Positions 55,003-64,000 of a stretch of DNA of 64,000 nucleotides are shown here, in pieces; the stretch's first letter is position 1, and each line of letters begins with the position of its first letter. The notes under the pieces are model-generated. The model had not been told where the DNA came from and did no database searches. It saw only the letters and a program-made list of their open reading frames with translations. The translations under genes and the position numbers were made by a program. The stretch is from Ichthyophis bannanicus (taxonomy: Eukaryota; Chordata; Amphibia; Gymnophiona; Ichthyophiidae), in NCBI GenBank assembly GCA_033557465.1, contig CM066034.1:985529637-985593636 (forward strand). Direction: 5' to 3'.

Positions 55003-55267
55003 TATGATATCTGTCATACTCGAAAATTGGAGGGAGCTGCTTCCATCTCCTTAAATTGCATTGATAAGATAGAAAGAACTTGGAAATCCCTTGATGTTTT
55101 CTTATTGGGCTCTTGATTGATACAAAATTGTCCCTGTAACCTGGGTTCTATGGGAGTGGGAAGGGGTGGGTTGGTACTGTTTTTGTTAGTTTTTCATTAG
55201 CGTTACCATATTGTTAGTAATTAACTGAATGTATATGGGTTTTTTTTAATTTAATAAAATAAAAATT
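55003..55267 (+). mobile_element. L1 3'-end fragment inserted in L1-C ORF1
   Basis: ILENWRELLPSP-like coding remnant, then 3' UTR with GGGAGTGGGAAGGGGTGGG and an A-rich end (AATAAAATAAAAATTGG). ORF1 coiled-coil coding resumes immediately afterwards, so this is an insertion rather than a deletion junction. Boundaries approximate. Confidence 0.5.
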
Positions 55268-55493
55268 GGAAAAAATTGAAACACGGGTGACCATTGTGCA
55301 AACAGTGTCCTCTTCTTCTATTAAAAAAGTCTTTATTGCCATCGTCAGTTGAAATTGTTAAAAACATTTTCTAGAGCTAAAAATTTGAGATGTTTCATGT
55401 CTTCTGAACTCATTACCTATCTCCTTTGATTTTATTTCATAAATATATTTGAAAAAGGTTCTTCTTTTTCTAATCCTGCTGAATTGAAGATTT

Positions 55494-56445
55494 ACTGTTG
55501 TTGTTGTTAAGAGCCGTCGAGTTGGTGTCGACTCATGGTGACCCTCTGGATAATAGTCCTAAACTGTATTCGGTCTTCAGTCAGGCGGCTCATTGTTCAC
55601 ATACTGGCACTCATAGTTGCTGTTATTGTATCGATCCATCTCATTGTTGGCTTTCCTCTTTTGTGTTGACCTTCTATCTTGCCAAGCATGATGTCTTTCT
55701 CTAATGATCTCTCTCTTTGCATGATATGTCCAAAGTATGAAAATCGAAGTCTTGTCATCTGAGCTTCTAAAGAAAGCTTAGGTTTGAGCTCCTCTAGTAT
55801 TGGCGGTTTGTTCTACGAACAGTCCATGGTATACACAATATTCATCGCCAGCACCATAATTCAAAGGCATCACTTTTCTTCCTGTCTATATTTTTCACTG
55901 TCCAACTTTCGCTTCCATATGATGTTATTGAAAATGCCATGGTTTTAACAAGTCAAACGTTTGTATGGAGAGATACATCTCTGGTCTTGAGAATCTTGTC
56001 TAGGTCCTTCATAGCCATTCTGCCAAGAGCAATGCATCATCTGATTTCTTGACTGCTTGTTGCTTCTTTATTGATAGTTGATCCAAGTAGATTAAAGTTG
56101 TCCACTATTTCAATTTCTTCTCCATCAACGATGAACTTATTGATTTTATGAATTTCAGGATCTTTGTCTTCCTTACATTAAGGTGCAGTCCCATTTTAAG
56201 ACTATCTTCCTTGATCTCAAGAAGCAAATGTTTCAGATTGTCTTCACTTTCAGCCAGTAATATGGTATCATCAGTATAGCGAAGGTTATTGATGAGTCTC
56301 CCACCAAACTTCACACCTCTGTTGTCTTCATATAGTCCTGCTTCTCCGATGATTTGTTCTGCATATAAATTAGACAGGAAGGGGGAATGTATGCAGCCTT
56401 GTCATACACCTTTGCTGATTTTAAACCATTCCGTTTCTCCTTGTT
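55494..56445 (-). mobile_element. RTE-clade LINE copy B (3' end and RT C-terminus)
   Basis: Colinear with RTE-A 23262-24185. 3' end GTTGTTGTTGTTAAGAGCCGTCGAG at 55494; frame 56105-56314 reads GGRLINNLRYTDDTILLAESEDNLKHLLLEIKEDSLKMGLHLNV, where YADD has become YTDD. It is cut at 56445 by the CR1 3' end. Confidence 0.9.
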
Positions 56446-57521
56446 AAAAGCATAAGAACATAAGATATGCCATACTGGGTCAGACCAAGGTCCATCAAGC
56501 CCAATATCCTGTTTCCAACAGTGGCCAATCTAGGTCACAAGTTCCTAGCAGTTTCCCCAAAAGACGCAGGTTCCACATGCTTGTATTGGGTTAAGCAGTG
56601 GATATTCTGGATCCACTTTAATATGGTTTATGGACCTTTCCTCCAGAAACTTGTCCAAACCTTTTTTAAAACCGGCTACACTAACAGCTTTTACTAAATC
56701 CTCTGGTAGCAAATTCCAGAGTTTGATTACATGTTGAGTGAAAAAATATTTTCTTTTATTAGTCTTAAATAGGTTACCCTGTAGCTTCATTGCATGTCCC
56801 CTAGTCTTTCTATATTTAGATGGCGTAAACAATTGATCAAGGTTTACCCGTTCCACTCCATTCATTAATTTATAGACCTCTATCATATCTCCCCTCAGCC
56901 GTCTCTTTTCCAGGTTGAAGAGCCCTAACCTTTTTAGCTTCTCTTCATAGGGGTATCCTTCCATCCCCTTTACCATTTTGGTGGCTCTTCTCTGTACCTT
57001 TTCTAAACACTATATCCTTTTTAAGATACGGCGACCAGAACTGCACACAATATTCAAGGTGCGGTCGCAACATGGAATGATACAGAGGCATTAAAATATC
57101 CTTTGTTTTATTGTCCATTCCTTTCCTTATGATACATAGCATTCTATTAGCTCTCTTGCCTGCCGCTGCACTCTGGATGGAGGGTTTTAACATGTGATCC
57201 ACGATGACGCCTAAATCTTTTTCCTGGTTGGTGATTCCTAATGTGGAACCTTGCATCGTGTATCGATAGTTTGGGGGGGGGGGGAGGGTTCCTAGGTGCA
57301 TAACTTTGCACTTCTCCACATTAAATTTCATCTGCCATTTGGATGCCCAGTATTCCAATTTATCAAGATCCTCTTGCAATTTTCAACAATCCTCATGGGT
57401 TTTAAAAACTTTGAATAATTTTGTGTCATCTGCAAATTTGATAACCTCACTTGTTATTCCCATTTCCAGGTTATTTATGAATATGTTGAAAAGCAGTGGA
57501 CCCAGCACAGATCTTTGGGGT
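56446..57521 (-). mobile_element. CR1 RT C-terminal half and 3' end
   Basis: Minus strand. Frame 56945-57379: MQEDLDKLEYWASKWQMKFNVEKCKVMHLG, TMQGSTLGITNQEKDLGVIVDHMLKPS and LMPLYHSMLRPHLEYCVQFWSPYLKKD. Frame 56545-56976: [40 protein letters not shown] and [14 protein letters not shown]. The 3' end (GCATAAGAACATAAG) is at 56446-56470. A 5' continuation is probably at 63812-64000, beyond two later insertions. Confidence 0.9.
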
Positions 57522-57609
57522 CAGGGCCGGCCCGTCCATTGAGTAAGAATGTTTTTTTGCACAGGGCCCCACGTTTCAGGGGTCCCCGTGCAAAAAACAT
57601 TGTGCTTCA

Positions 57610-58030
57610 ACCCAGTTAGATTTAAAAAAAAACAAACCAGCTGCTGCTGCTGCTGCCATCATGGCAGCAGCAGAATCAAGTGTCCCGCGGGACCCCCCTG
57701 CCCGGCACAGCCCTTCCTGCAGCATCAGCTCCCTCAGCATTGGCTTTCAGAGCCGCGAAGGGAGAGCTTCTCTCTCGCGGCTCTGTTAATCCCACCGAGG
57801 CTGATGGGATGTTTCCTATTAGCCCCGGCAGGCTTAACAGAGCCGCGAGAAAGGGAAATTCTCCCTTCGCGGCTCTGAAAAGCCCACACTTTGGGAGATG
57901 ATGCTGCAGGGAGGGCTGTGCCGGGCAGGGGGGGGAGGGCCCGCGGGAAGCTTGATTCTGCCGCTGCCAGGGCGGCAGTGGCAGCAGCAGCAGCAGCAGC
58001 AGCCTTTTGTTTTTCTTAATCTACCTGGGC
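57610..58030. repeat. 420-bp palindrome with about 200-bp arms
   Basis: Outer arms CCCAGTTAGATTTAAAAAAA / TTTTTCTTAATCTACCTGGG, then (CTG)n against (CAG)n, then TCCCGCGGGACC...CAGCCCTTCCTGCAGCATCA against its complement, then the inner CAGAGCCGCGAAGGGAGA / TCTCCCTTCGCGGCTCTG. The centre near 57800 holds ATCCCACCGAGGCTGATGGGAT. It includes a (CAG)n run at 57978-58002. Confidence 0.88.
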
Positions 58031-58990
58031 TGATGGGGGGGAGGGGGGTTAGGACTGGGGCTATGGGGGGGGGGGCTAAGACTGGAAGTGGGCTGATGGG
58101 GGGTAGGACTAGTAATGGGCTATGGGGGGCTAGGACTGGAAATGGGCTGATGGGAGGTTAGGACTGGAGGTGGGCTGATGGGGGGGGTTAGAACTGGTAA
58201 TGGGCTATGAGGGGCTAAGACTGGAAATGGGCTGATAGGGGGGTTAGGATGTGGGCTGATGGGGGGTTAGAACTGGTAATGGGTTATGGGGGGCTAAGAC
58301 TGGAAATGGGCTGATGGGGGGGTTAGGACTGGAAGTGGGCTGATGGGGGACTTAGGACTGGTAATGGGCTATGGGTGGGCTAGGACTGGTAATAGGCTAT
58401 GGGGGTTGCTAGGACTTGAAATGAGCTGAGTGGAAGGGGGGCTTGAACTGCAAATAGCTGATGTGGTGGGGGCTTGGAATAGAAATGGGCTGTGAGGGGA
58501 GTGAGCTAGGACTGGAAATGGGCTGAGTGGGTGGGGCTAGGACAGGAAATGGGCTAATGGAGGGGCTAGGATAGGACTGGAAATGGGTTGTTGGGGGTGC
58601 TAAGATTGGATATGGGCTGTGGTGGGGGCTTGGATTGAAATGGACTCATGGAGGGGCTAGAACTGGAAGTAGGCTCATGGGGGGCTTGGATTGGAAATGG
58701 GCTGAGTGGAGGGGAGCTAGGATTTGACATGGGCTGATGGTGGGGCTAGGAAAGGACTAGAAATGGGCTGATGGGGGGCTGGGATTGGAAATGAGCTGAC
58801 GGAGGGACTCGGATAGGACTGGAAATGGATGGGGGAGCTAGGACTGGAAATGGACTGATGGTGGGGCTAGGATAGGACTGGAAATGGGTTGATGGGGGCT
58901 AGGACTGGAAATGGGCTGATGCGGGGACTAGAAGGGAGCAGATGCTGGATAGGGCTGGAGCTAGAAGGGAGCTGAGTTGGGGGAGGATTA
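58030..58990. repeat. Minisatellite, GGACTGGAAATGGGCTGATGG-type units
   Basis: About 1 kb of degenerate units, 'ggactggaaatgggctgatggggggcta', length mostly 25-35 bp. The reverse complement is the unit of 19166-19735. G-rich strand on plus, with GGGG runs in almost every unit. Confidence 0.9.
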
Positions 58991-59500
58991 GAATGGGATG
59001 GAGCTGGGAGAGTGAAATGGAGCGGGAAAAAATATTTTGTGTGGGAGGGAAGACAAATCTACAATTGGCCGGGTATTGGGAGAGTAAGTGGGGATTGAGG
59101 ATGGAGGGGTAAAATTTGAGTGGATGAAATAGGAATGAGGAAAGAGCAAAAGGAGAAAGATTAGTATGTTAAAACAGATGTAGAGAGAGAATGGAAACAA
59201 ACTAGAAGAGAGAAGAAAGGACAAATGGACAGCAGACAATGGAGAGTTAGCAGAAGACACGGAGAAACCAGAAGAAAGTGGCTGGAGCAATTGCAACTGA
59301 AAAAGAAATGCACAAAAGGTAGAAAAATATCTCTTTATTTTGAATTTATTAACTGGAATATGTCAGCTCTGGGAAATGTACATCATTAACATCTGCGCTT
59401 TGTTTAGTACAAGAGGAAATTAATTTATAGTTTTATTTCTATAGTGTTGTTGTGCATTCCAAGTTTGACTTTTGGGGTTCCCAGTTTAATTATTGTCTTC
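58991..59500. repeat. AT-rich module of element D
   Basis: Inverse copy of 1240-1800: GGAAAAAATATTTTGTGTGG, GGGTAAAATTTGAGTGGATG, AACTGAAAAAGAAATGCACAAAAGG, AGGAAATTAATTTATAG and GGGGTTCCCAGTTTAATTAT all have counterparts. Similarity ends after about 59490, as it does at 1240 in element A. Confidence 0.75.
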
Positions 59501-60114
59501 CTGTTTCTAAAGTGTGATTTCTTGTTTGGTGATGGTCTATGTTCTGTATGTGTAACTGAGCTGAGGTATTCTGTTTATGTAATTCCTATTTGACATTGCC
59601 ACTTGTTCTCTTTCCCCAGTAGGTCATGTATTGTTATTCTCTGAAATGTATTGGTTTAATATTTGCAGTGTTGCCTTTTGATAGGTAGGGTATGGTGCTT
59701 TGTGAGTCCTGGTACTGCTGTTAGGATACGGCGGGTTTGCTATGGGTTCTAAATGGGCAGTGTTTCTAGTAGTTCCTAATGTGCCTGGCAGTTGGCACTG
59801 GATTATAGTAATGTAGAAATCTTTTAATCTTTCTTTATCCATACACTCATTAAGAGGCATGTTTACTAAAAGTTAGTGTATGGTAACATTATGCAAATAT
59901 TTATGCAAATGAGCCCCTTATGCAAATGAGGCCATGCACCGAGTCTCCGCAATGGCCCCGCACCTCCCTTGGGACGCCTCTGCCTGGGGTACTCCACTAT
60001 TCACCTTTCTCCATTGGAAAAATTGGCTATTTAGCCCTACCCTCTGCTTCCTATCTTTTAATCATTTCCTGATCCACACGCACAGCCCGCGTTGAACCAA
60101 TTAAAAATCCTTAC
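59501..60114. other. No recognisable gene
   Basis: 59853-59930 (GAGGCATGTTTACTAAAAGTTAG) resembles one degenerate Harbinger-like terminus (compare GGGGTATGTTTACTAAA) and is followed by ATGCAAAT repeats; no second end was found. The remainder may include the 5' UTR of the L2 that follows. Confidence 0.4.
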
Positions 60115-60173
60115 TGACACACACCACCGGGTAAGGAAAGACACACACAGAACAGACCAAAACCCACCTCAAA

Positions 60174-61400
60174 ATGGCTATATTCAGTATCACCTTACTC
60201 AGTATATACCTCATCAGCAACACCATTAATTGCGCACTTTCCTTCACACCTGACCACAACCCTATTCTGATCATGCGAAGCCAAGGAAGGAGATACCACA
60301 ACAACACACACCGTGCACCAGCTGAACCCCCGCAGACCCCTCACCTAATCCACATACCACTCCAACACAACACAAAACCCAAGCCTCTCCAAAGCCCATG
60401 CAACCTTAAGTGTGCCCTCATAAGCGCACGATCTGTTCGTAAAAAATGGCCAATTAACACTGATCTGATAACGCACTTCAAACTAGACATCCTGTTAGTG
60501 ACAGAATCATGGCTCACCACATCAGACACAATCCTCATCAATCAACTTTCTCCCCCTGACTTCTCAATCCACACATGCCACAGAGAAGACCGCAGGGGAG
60601 GGGGGGCTTTCATCCTCGTGAAAACGGACCTCCAGTATCAAATGATCAGCTCCAATAGCTCAACACATATGGACCTGATTACCATATCCAACAACTGCAA
60701 TACCATCAACCTTATTTACATATCCCCTTCATCACCCCCCCCGAGGACCTTGCAACGATACTCGACATAGCCTCCAACTCAAAGAACACACGCAAACCAA
60801 ACTGGGTACTTGGTGATTTCAATCTAGCAGCGATGCAGGATAGTCATTCCAATGCCTTCCTGGAGGCATTCAACAACCTGGACTATGAGCAAATAGTTGA
60901 TGCCCCCACACATCAAAAAGGGAACATGCTAGACCTGATTTTCTCCCCCAAGCCAGAAGTGAGCTCAATCCGCAAACCCTATGTAACCATATCCCCGTCC
61001 AATGTTCCCTCTAATTTTCTGTAGGCTGTGTGCACATAAAATATCAGCTGTGCAGCTTTTGAAGGAAGGTTAAATTTTTGTGCGCCACATAACGACACTC
61101 TGAGTTATATACTTTAAAATTTGACTACACGTCAGAATACAGTATGTACACCACATTGATTGCACTAGAAAATATTGTAGAACTTGTGAAAACCATAAAT
61201 ACACTACAACTTTTTAATTTTAAGACGTCTGTGTTGTTTTCTATCAGAATCAGAACGGTAATTTTTGTGCGCTCTGTTGTAAAGTATGTGCGCTCGCTCG
61301 GCAAGGTGTGTGCGCACGCGCACAGCTTAGAGGGAACAGTGCCCCCGTCCCATGGTCAGACCATAATCTAATTAAATTCCAAATACCTATGAACCAGGAC
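60174..61400 (+). pseudogene. L2 endonuclease domain (broken)
   Basis: Frame 60174-60770: LKCALISARSVRKKWPINTDLI, LDILLVTESWLT, REDRRGGGAFILVK and INLIYISPS. After a frame change in C8 at 60736-60743 it continues NWVLGDFNLAAM, IVDAPTHQKGNMLDLIFSP and, past the MITE, VPWSDHNLIKF. The blocks TESWLT, GDFN and SDHN are the endonuclease catalytic motifs. The apparent start Met is uncertain. Confidence 0.88.
61000..61341. mobile_element. hAT MITE (342 bp) inside the L2 endonuclease
   Basis: TIRs CAATGTTCCCTCTAA (61000) and TTAGAGGGAACAGTG (to 61341), flanked by TCCCCGTC (60992-60999) and CCCCCGTC (61342-61349), an 8-bp duplication with one change. TGTGCGCACGCGCACAGC near the right end matches a known group of vertebrate hAT-type MITEs. 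Its removal rejoins the endonuclease frame just before SDHN. Confidence 0.88.
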
Positions 61401-61697
61401 AGCAGAAAACAAATGAAACCAACCGAAAACTCTACAACATCCTCAAGATGCTTTAGACCCTTTGACAGAGAGGCGATCATCAATGAGGTCCTCCCCAATA
61501 TCAAAACAACATCCTCGAACCTTGAAGAAGTAATGGCTTCTTGGAACAACAGCCTAAGCTCCTTCGCATGCATAGTGAACAAAGCCAAATCACAGACCCA
61601 TGAGAGGCAACCAGGAAGGAGAAAACCTGCATGCTGGTACACCTCTGAACTGCGAACATCGCTACAAATGTTGAGGAAACTTGAAAGAAAATGGTGA
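61374..61697 (+). pseudogene. L2 linker between endonuclease and RT
   Basis: Open frame with MNQDSRKQMKPTENSTTSSRCFRPFDREAIINEV and KSQTHERQPGRRKPACWYTSELRTSLQMLRKLERKW, matching the basic linker of L2 proteins (WYTSEL, LRKLERKW). It ends at a stop at 61695. Confidence 0.75.
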
Positions 61698-62084
61698 CGT
61701 ACATGATCCCCAGCTAACCAGACAGCCTACAACTCCCACCTGCAGGCACACCGCAACCTAATATCAACAAAAATTAAGGAACATCACGCCAAGCTCCTAA
61801 ACCAATCCCTGAACAAACCCCACGAGCTATTCAATATAGTAAGAATCCTAACAAAGGATCCTTCTTCTTCACAACCAACCAGGATACACCCCCAGGACTA
61901 TGCAGACTACCTGCTGTCTAAAACCAAAAATATTACCAAAGCTACCCTATCCAACCCTAGCAACAACCTACCCAAGCCCCTTTCCTCCCTCATAACACCA
62001 TCTGATACAGATATTGAAGACATCATCGCCGTCGTTAATGCCACCACTGCACCTAACGATCCCTGTCCAGCAACCTGGATAAGA

Positions 62085-63029
62085 TTGCTACGGAAGGAGA
62101 TCAGCCCTATAATAACCAGAATCATCGACTTATCCTTCTCTACAGGACAGTTCCCCGTATGCCTCAAACAGATGTCAATCCGACCCCTCTTGAAGAATGC
62201 CAAAATGGATCCCCAGAAGGTGGAATCCTACCGACCGATATCAAGCATCCCCCTGCTAGCAAAAATAATTGAGAAGGTCATTCAACATCAAATACAGGAC
62301 CACATTGACTTCACAGCTCCCCTTGACCCATGCCAACATGGCTTTAGGGAAGCACACAGCGTCGAAACTCTCCTTGCCACACTCATCAACACGCTGATCA
62401 CAGGGATTGACAACATCAAGCAAGGATATGCCCTAATTTTCCTAGACATTGCCGCTGCATTTGATCCTGTAAACCACGAGCAACTCCTGATACGGCTTCA
62501 CGACAAGGGAATTAATGGTTCTTCATGGAACTGGTGCAAATCCTATCTAACGGACAGATGGCAGCAAGTACGATCAGGATCCGCAACTTCTGAACCGTTC
62601 CAACAAAAGCACGGGGTACCCCAAGGTTCCTCACTCTCTGCCCTCTTATTTAACATATACATGCAACCTATATGTGATATAATTCGCTCATTCAACATAG
62701 CATACCTAATCTACGCAGACGATGTGCTACTTTTCACCCCATTCTCTATCGATAACCCTGACTTTTCACCGCTAGTAAAATGCTTCGAGGCCATAACCGA
62801 TTGGCTCCTCTCACAGAGCCTCAAAATAAACTTCAGTAAGACGGACGTCCTGTTCATAACCAGAAGCCAATCCTTCTCACCACCGTCGACATTAAAAACA
62901 AGAGACGCTGAACTCCCAACTAGACCCAGCATCCGGTACTTGGGAATTACGTTAGAACAGCAACTCGAATTCAAAACACATATCAGCAACATCACCAAAC
63001 AAATCTACCATAAACTACGGACACTATGA
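62085..63029 (+). pseudogene. L2 reverse transcriptase domain
   Basis: 314-codon frame: FSTGQFPVCLKQMSIRPLLKNA, SYRPISSIPLLAKIIEKVIQHQIQDHI, DPCQHGFREAHSVETLL, YALIFLDIAAAFDPVNHEQLL, KHGVPQGSSLSALLFNIYMQPIC, LIYADDVLLFTP, LKINFSKTDVLFITR and IRYLGITLEQQLEFKTHISN. Both catalytic blocks (DIAAAFD, YADD) are intact. A stop follows KLRTL. Confidence 0.92.
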
Positions 63030-63540
63030 CACCTCCGACCCCTACTGCAACCAGAGGATTTCAGATCAGTTTTTCAGGCAATGGTCACCCCTCACTTTGA
63101 CTATGCTAACGTGATCCTGCACGGCCTACCCAAAAACACGCTAAACCCACTACAACTCGCAATGAATGCAGCTGCACGCTTCCTACATGAAGCCTCAAGG
63201 AAGGACCACATCACCCCAATCCTAATGGACCTACACTGGCTACCAATCCACTGCCGCCTCACCTACAAGGTAGTCCTGATGACCTTCAAAGCCATTAACA
63301 AAATATCTTCCACCTCGCTAACTGACCTTCTCCACCCCACCCCAACAAACAGGGCAAGGAGAGCATTTGCTATCAATATCCTACAGATCCCCAAGGAAAT
63401 AATTAAATGCACTCAGGCAACAACGAACCGAGCTTTTCAGATTCTATGCTCCCAGCTGCTGGAATGCACTCCCACCCTCCATCTGGGCGGTCACTGACCT
63501 TGCCCAATTCAGAAAGGCACTAAAACACCATCTCTTTCTT
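63030..63540 (+). pseudogene. L2 C-terminal domain
   Basis: HFDYANVILHGLPKNTLNPLQLAMNAAARFLHEASRKDHITPILMDLHWLPIHCRLTYKVVLMTFKAI is the standard L2 C-terminal block, in the frame 63081-63497. It is in frame with the preceding RT apart from the stop at 63027-63029; the last part shifts frame near 63450 (SRFYAPSCWNALPPSIWA in the other frame). Confidence 0.85.
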
Positions 63541-63811
63541 CTACACTACTCTCAACCCAGCTCTTCAACCCCACCCACCAATTACCTTGCCAGGAAACAG
63601 TAATCCGCAAACAGCCCAATGCAAATATTGTAGATAGCTGTACATAACTGTAGATAGTTACCCCAGTTGAGTCCAAGTTTTACTCTCCCGTTTCAATGTA
63701 AGTGCATAACAGAGCGTCTGTTAAGCACAAATCTGTTGTAATGTAAACCGCACTGATTTTAAATAGTGCGGTATATAAAAGCAATAAATAAATAAAAATA
63801 AAATAAATAAA

Positions 63812-64000
63812 AATAGTGCACTGCCTCCTATCCTATGACTTTTTATTTTTGCCAAAAGTCTCTCATGAGGAGCCTTGTCAAAGGCTTTCTGAAAGTCCAG
63901 ATACACAAAATCAACTGATTCACCTTTGTCTACCTGTTTATTCACACCTTCAAAAAAACATAACAGATTAATAAGACAAGACTTTCCTTTGCAAAAGCCA
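63812..64000 (-). pseudogene. CR1 RT fragment running off the window
   Basis: Minus strand reads WLCKGKSCLINLLCFFEG and VNKQVDKGESVDFVYLDFQKAFDKAPHERLLAKIKSHRIGG, the CR1 RT block immediately upstream of what is preserved at 56446-57521. Probably the same CR1 copy, separated by element D and the L2; about 40 residues are missing between the pieces. Confidence 0.85.

Larger units (their letters stand above)
54069..55493 (+). mobile_element. L1-clade copy C: 5' monomers plus ORF1 remnant
   Basis: A plus-strand L1 5' end. In order: three tandem 115-bp monomers (54078-54395), a short leader, ORF1 start at 54450 and ORF1 coiled coil to about 55002. A 265-bp L1 3' end (55003-55267) is then inserted, and ORF1 resumes (LEKIETRVTIVQTVSSSSIK, SRAKNLRCFMSSEL) until 55493, where RTE-B cuts it. 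ORF2 is absent. Confidence 0.7.
57522..59500. mobile_element. hAT-like composite element D
   Basis: Left end CAGGGCCGGCCCGTCC (57522), a start seen in some vertebrate non-autonomous hAT elements, immediately abutting CR1 sequence. Then a hairpin (57549-57603, TTTTTTTGCACAGGGCCCC / GGGGTCCCCGTGCAAAAAA), a large palindrome, a minisatellite and the AT module, in the mirror order of element A. No convincing right TIR; the right limit is where similarity to element A ends. TTTGGGGT precedes the left end and recurs at 59471, but element A also carries this word internally, so it is probably not a target duplication. Confidence 0.6.
60115..63805 (+). mobile_element. L2-clade LINE, near complete single-ORF copy
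   Basis: Plus strand: 5' region, endonuclease (about 60400-61375, split by an hAT MITE), linker, RT (62085-63029), C-terminal domain and a 3' UTR ending in GTAAACCGCACTGATTTTAAATAGTGCGGTATATAAAAG plus AAATA repeats at 63735-63805. The tail is the same as in the SINEs and in the fragments at 33448, 40150 and 46095. Several frame breaks, one in a C8 run at 60736. Confidence 0.9.

Noticed and set aside
57514..59478. TTTGGGGT as the target duplication of element D
   Set aside because: The right-hand copy lies within the AT module and is also present internally in element A, so it is not a junction.

Overview
This window reads as intergenic or intronic DNA of a vertebrate with a large, transposon-rich genome. 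There is no prokaryotic gene order, and I find no confidently identifiable host gene. Retrotransposons of four clades (L1, CR1, L2 and RTE), a tRNA-derived SINE with an L2-type tail, several hAT-like elements and a PIF/Harbinger-like family sit inside one another. Abundant L1 together with CR1, L2 and RTE suggests an amphibian (a caecilian is my best guess) or a non-avian reptile. That is inference from repeat content only.

Layout. 1-8.07 kb: an L1 on the minus strand, broken by a 2.1 kb non-autonomous hAT-like element, a CR1 3' fragment and two SINE copies. 8.07-12.77 kb: hAT-type termini, minisatellites, a short MITE, a degenerate SINE, a probable solo LTR and palindromes. 12.77-19.17 kb: a nearly complete L1 on the minus strand, inserted into a minisatellite with a 19-bp target duplication. 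19.17-20.34 kb: the rest of that minisatellite plus an hAT-like end. 21.3-23.2 kb: CR1 ORF1 (+) and CR1 ORF2 (-). 23.26-26.0 kb: RTE (-). 26.5-33.6 kb: four L2-clade fragments (-), an L2/SINE tail and the first Harbinger-like element (E1). 33.6-35.06 kb: an unidentified transcription-unit-like segment with a 269-codon ORF. 35.18-50.56 kb: three more Harbinger-like elements (E2, E3, E4); E3 lies inside a CR1 copy. 50.6-53.3 kb: no recognisable gene. 53.3-57.5 kb: L2, CR1, an L1 5' end with 115-bp tandem monomers and an ORF1 remnant, an RTE copy and a CR1 copy. 57.5-59.5 kb: another palindrome plus minisatellite element. 60.1-63.8 kb: an L2 (+) with recognisable endonuclease and reverse transcriptase, carrying an hAT MITE. 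63.8-64 kb: a CR1 fragment.

The two most notable systems are these. (1) The E1-E4 family has a matching terminal inverted repeat (GGGGTATGTTTACTAAA) and 3-bp target duplications at all four copies (TAA, TTT, TAT, TGT). Its subterminal DNA is rich in self-complementary short repeats, and it carries tRNA-like Pol III box A/box B modules with true tRNA spacing. (2) A recurrent composite core, made of a GC-rich palindrome, a G/C-skewed minisatellite and an AT-rich module, is found at three or four loci behind different hAT-like termini. No open transposase was found for either system, so both appear non-autonomous. The LINE reading frames are mostly decayed; several frameshifts fall in C homopolymers and may be assembly errors.
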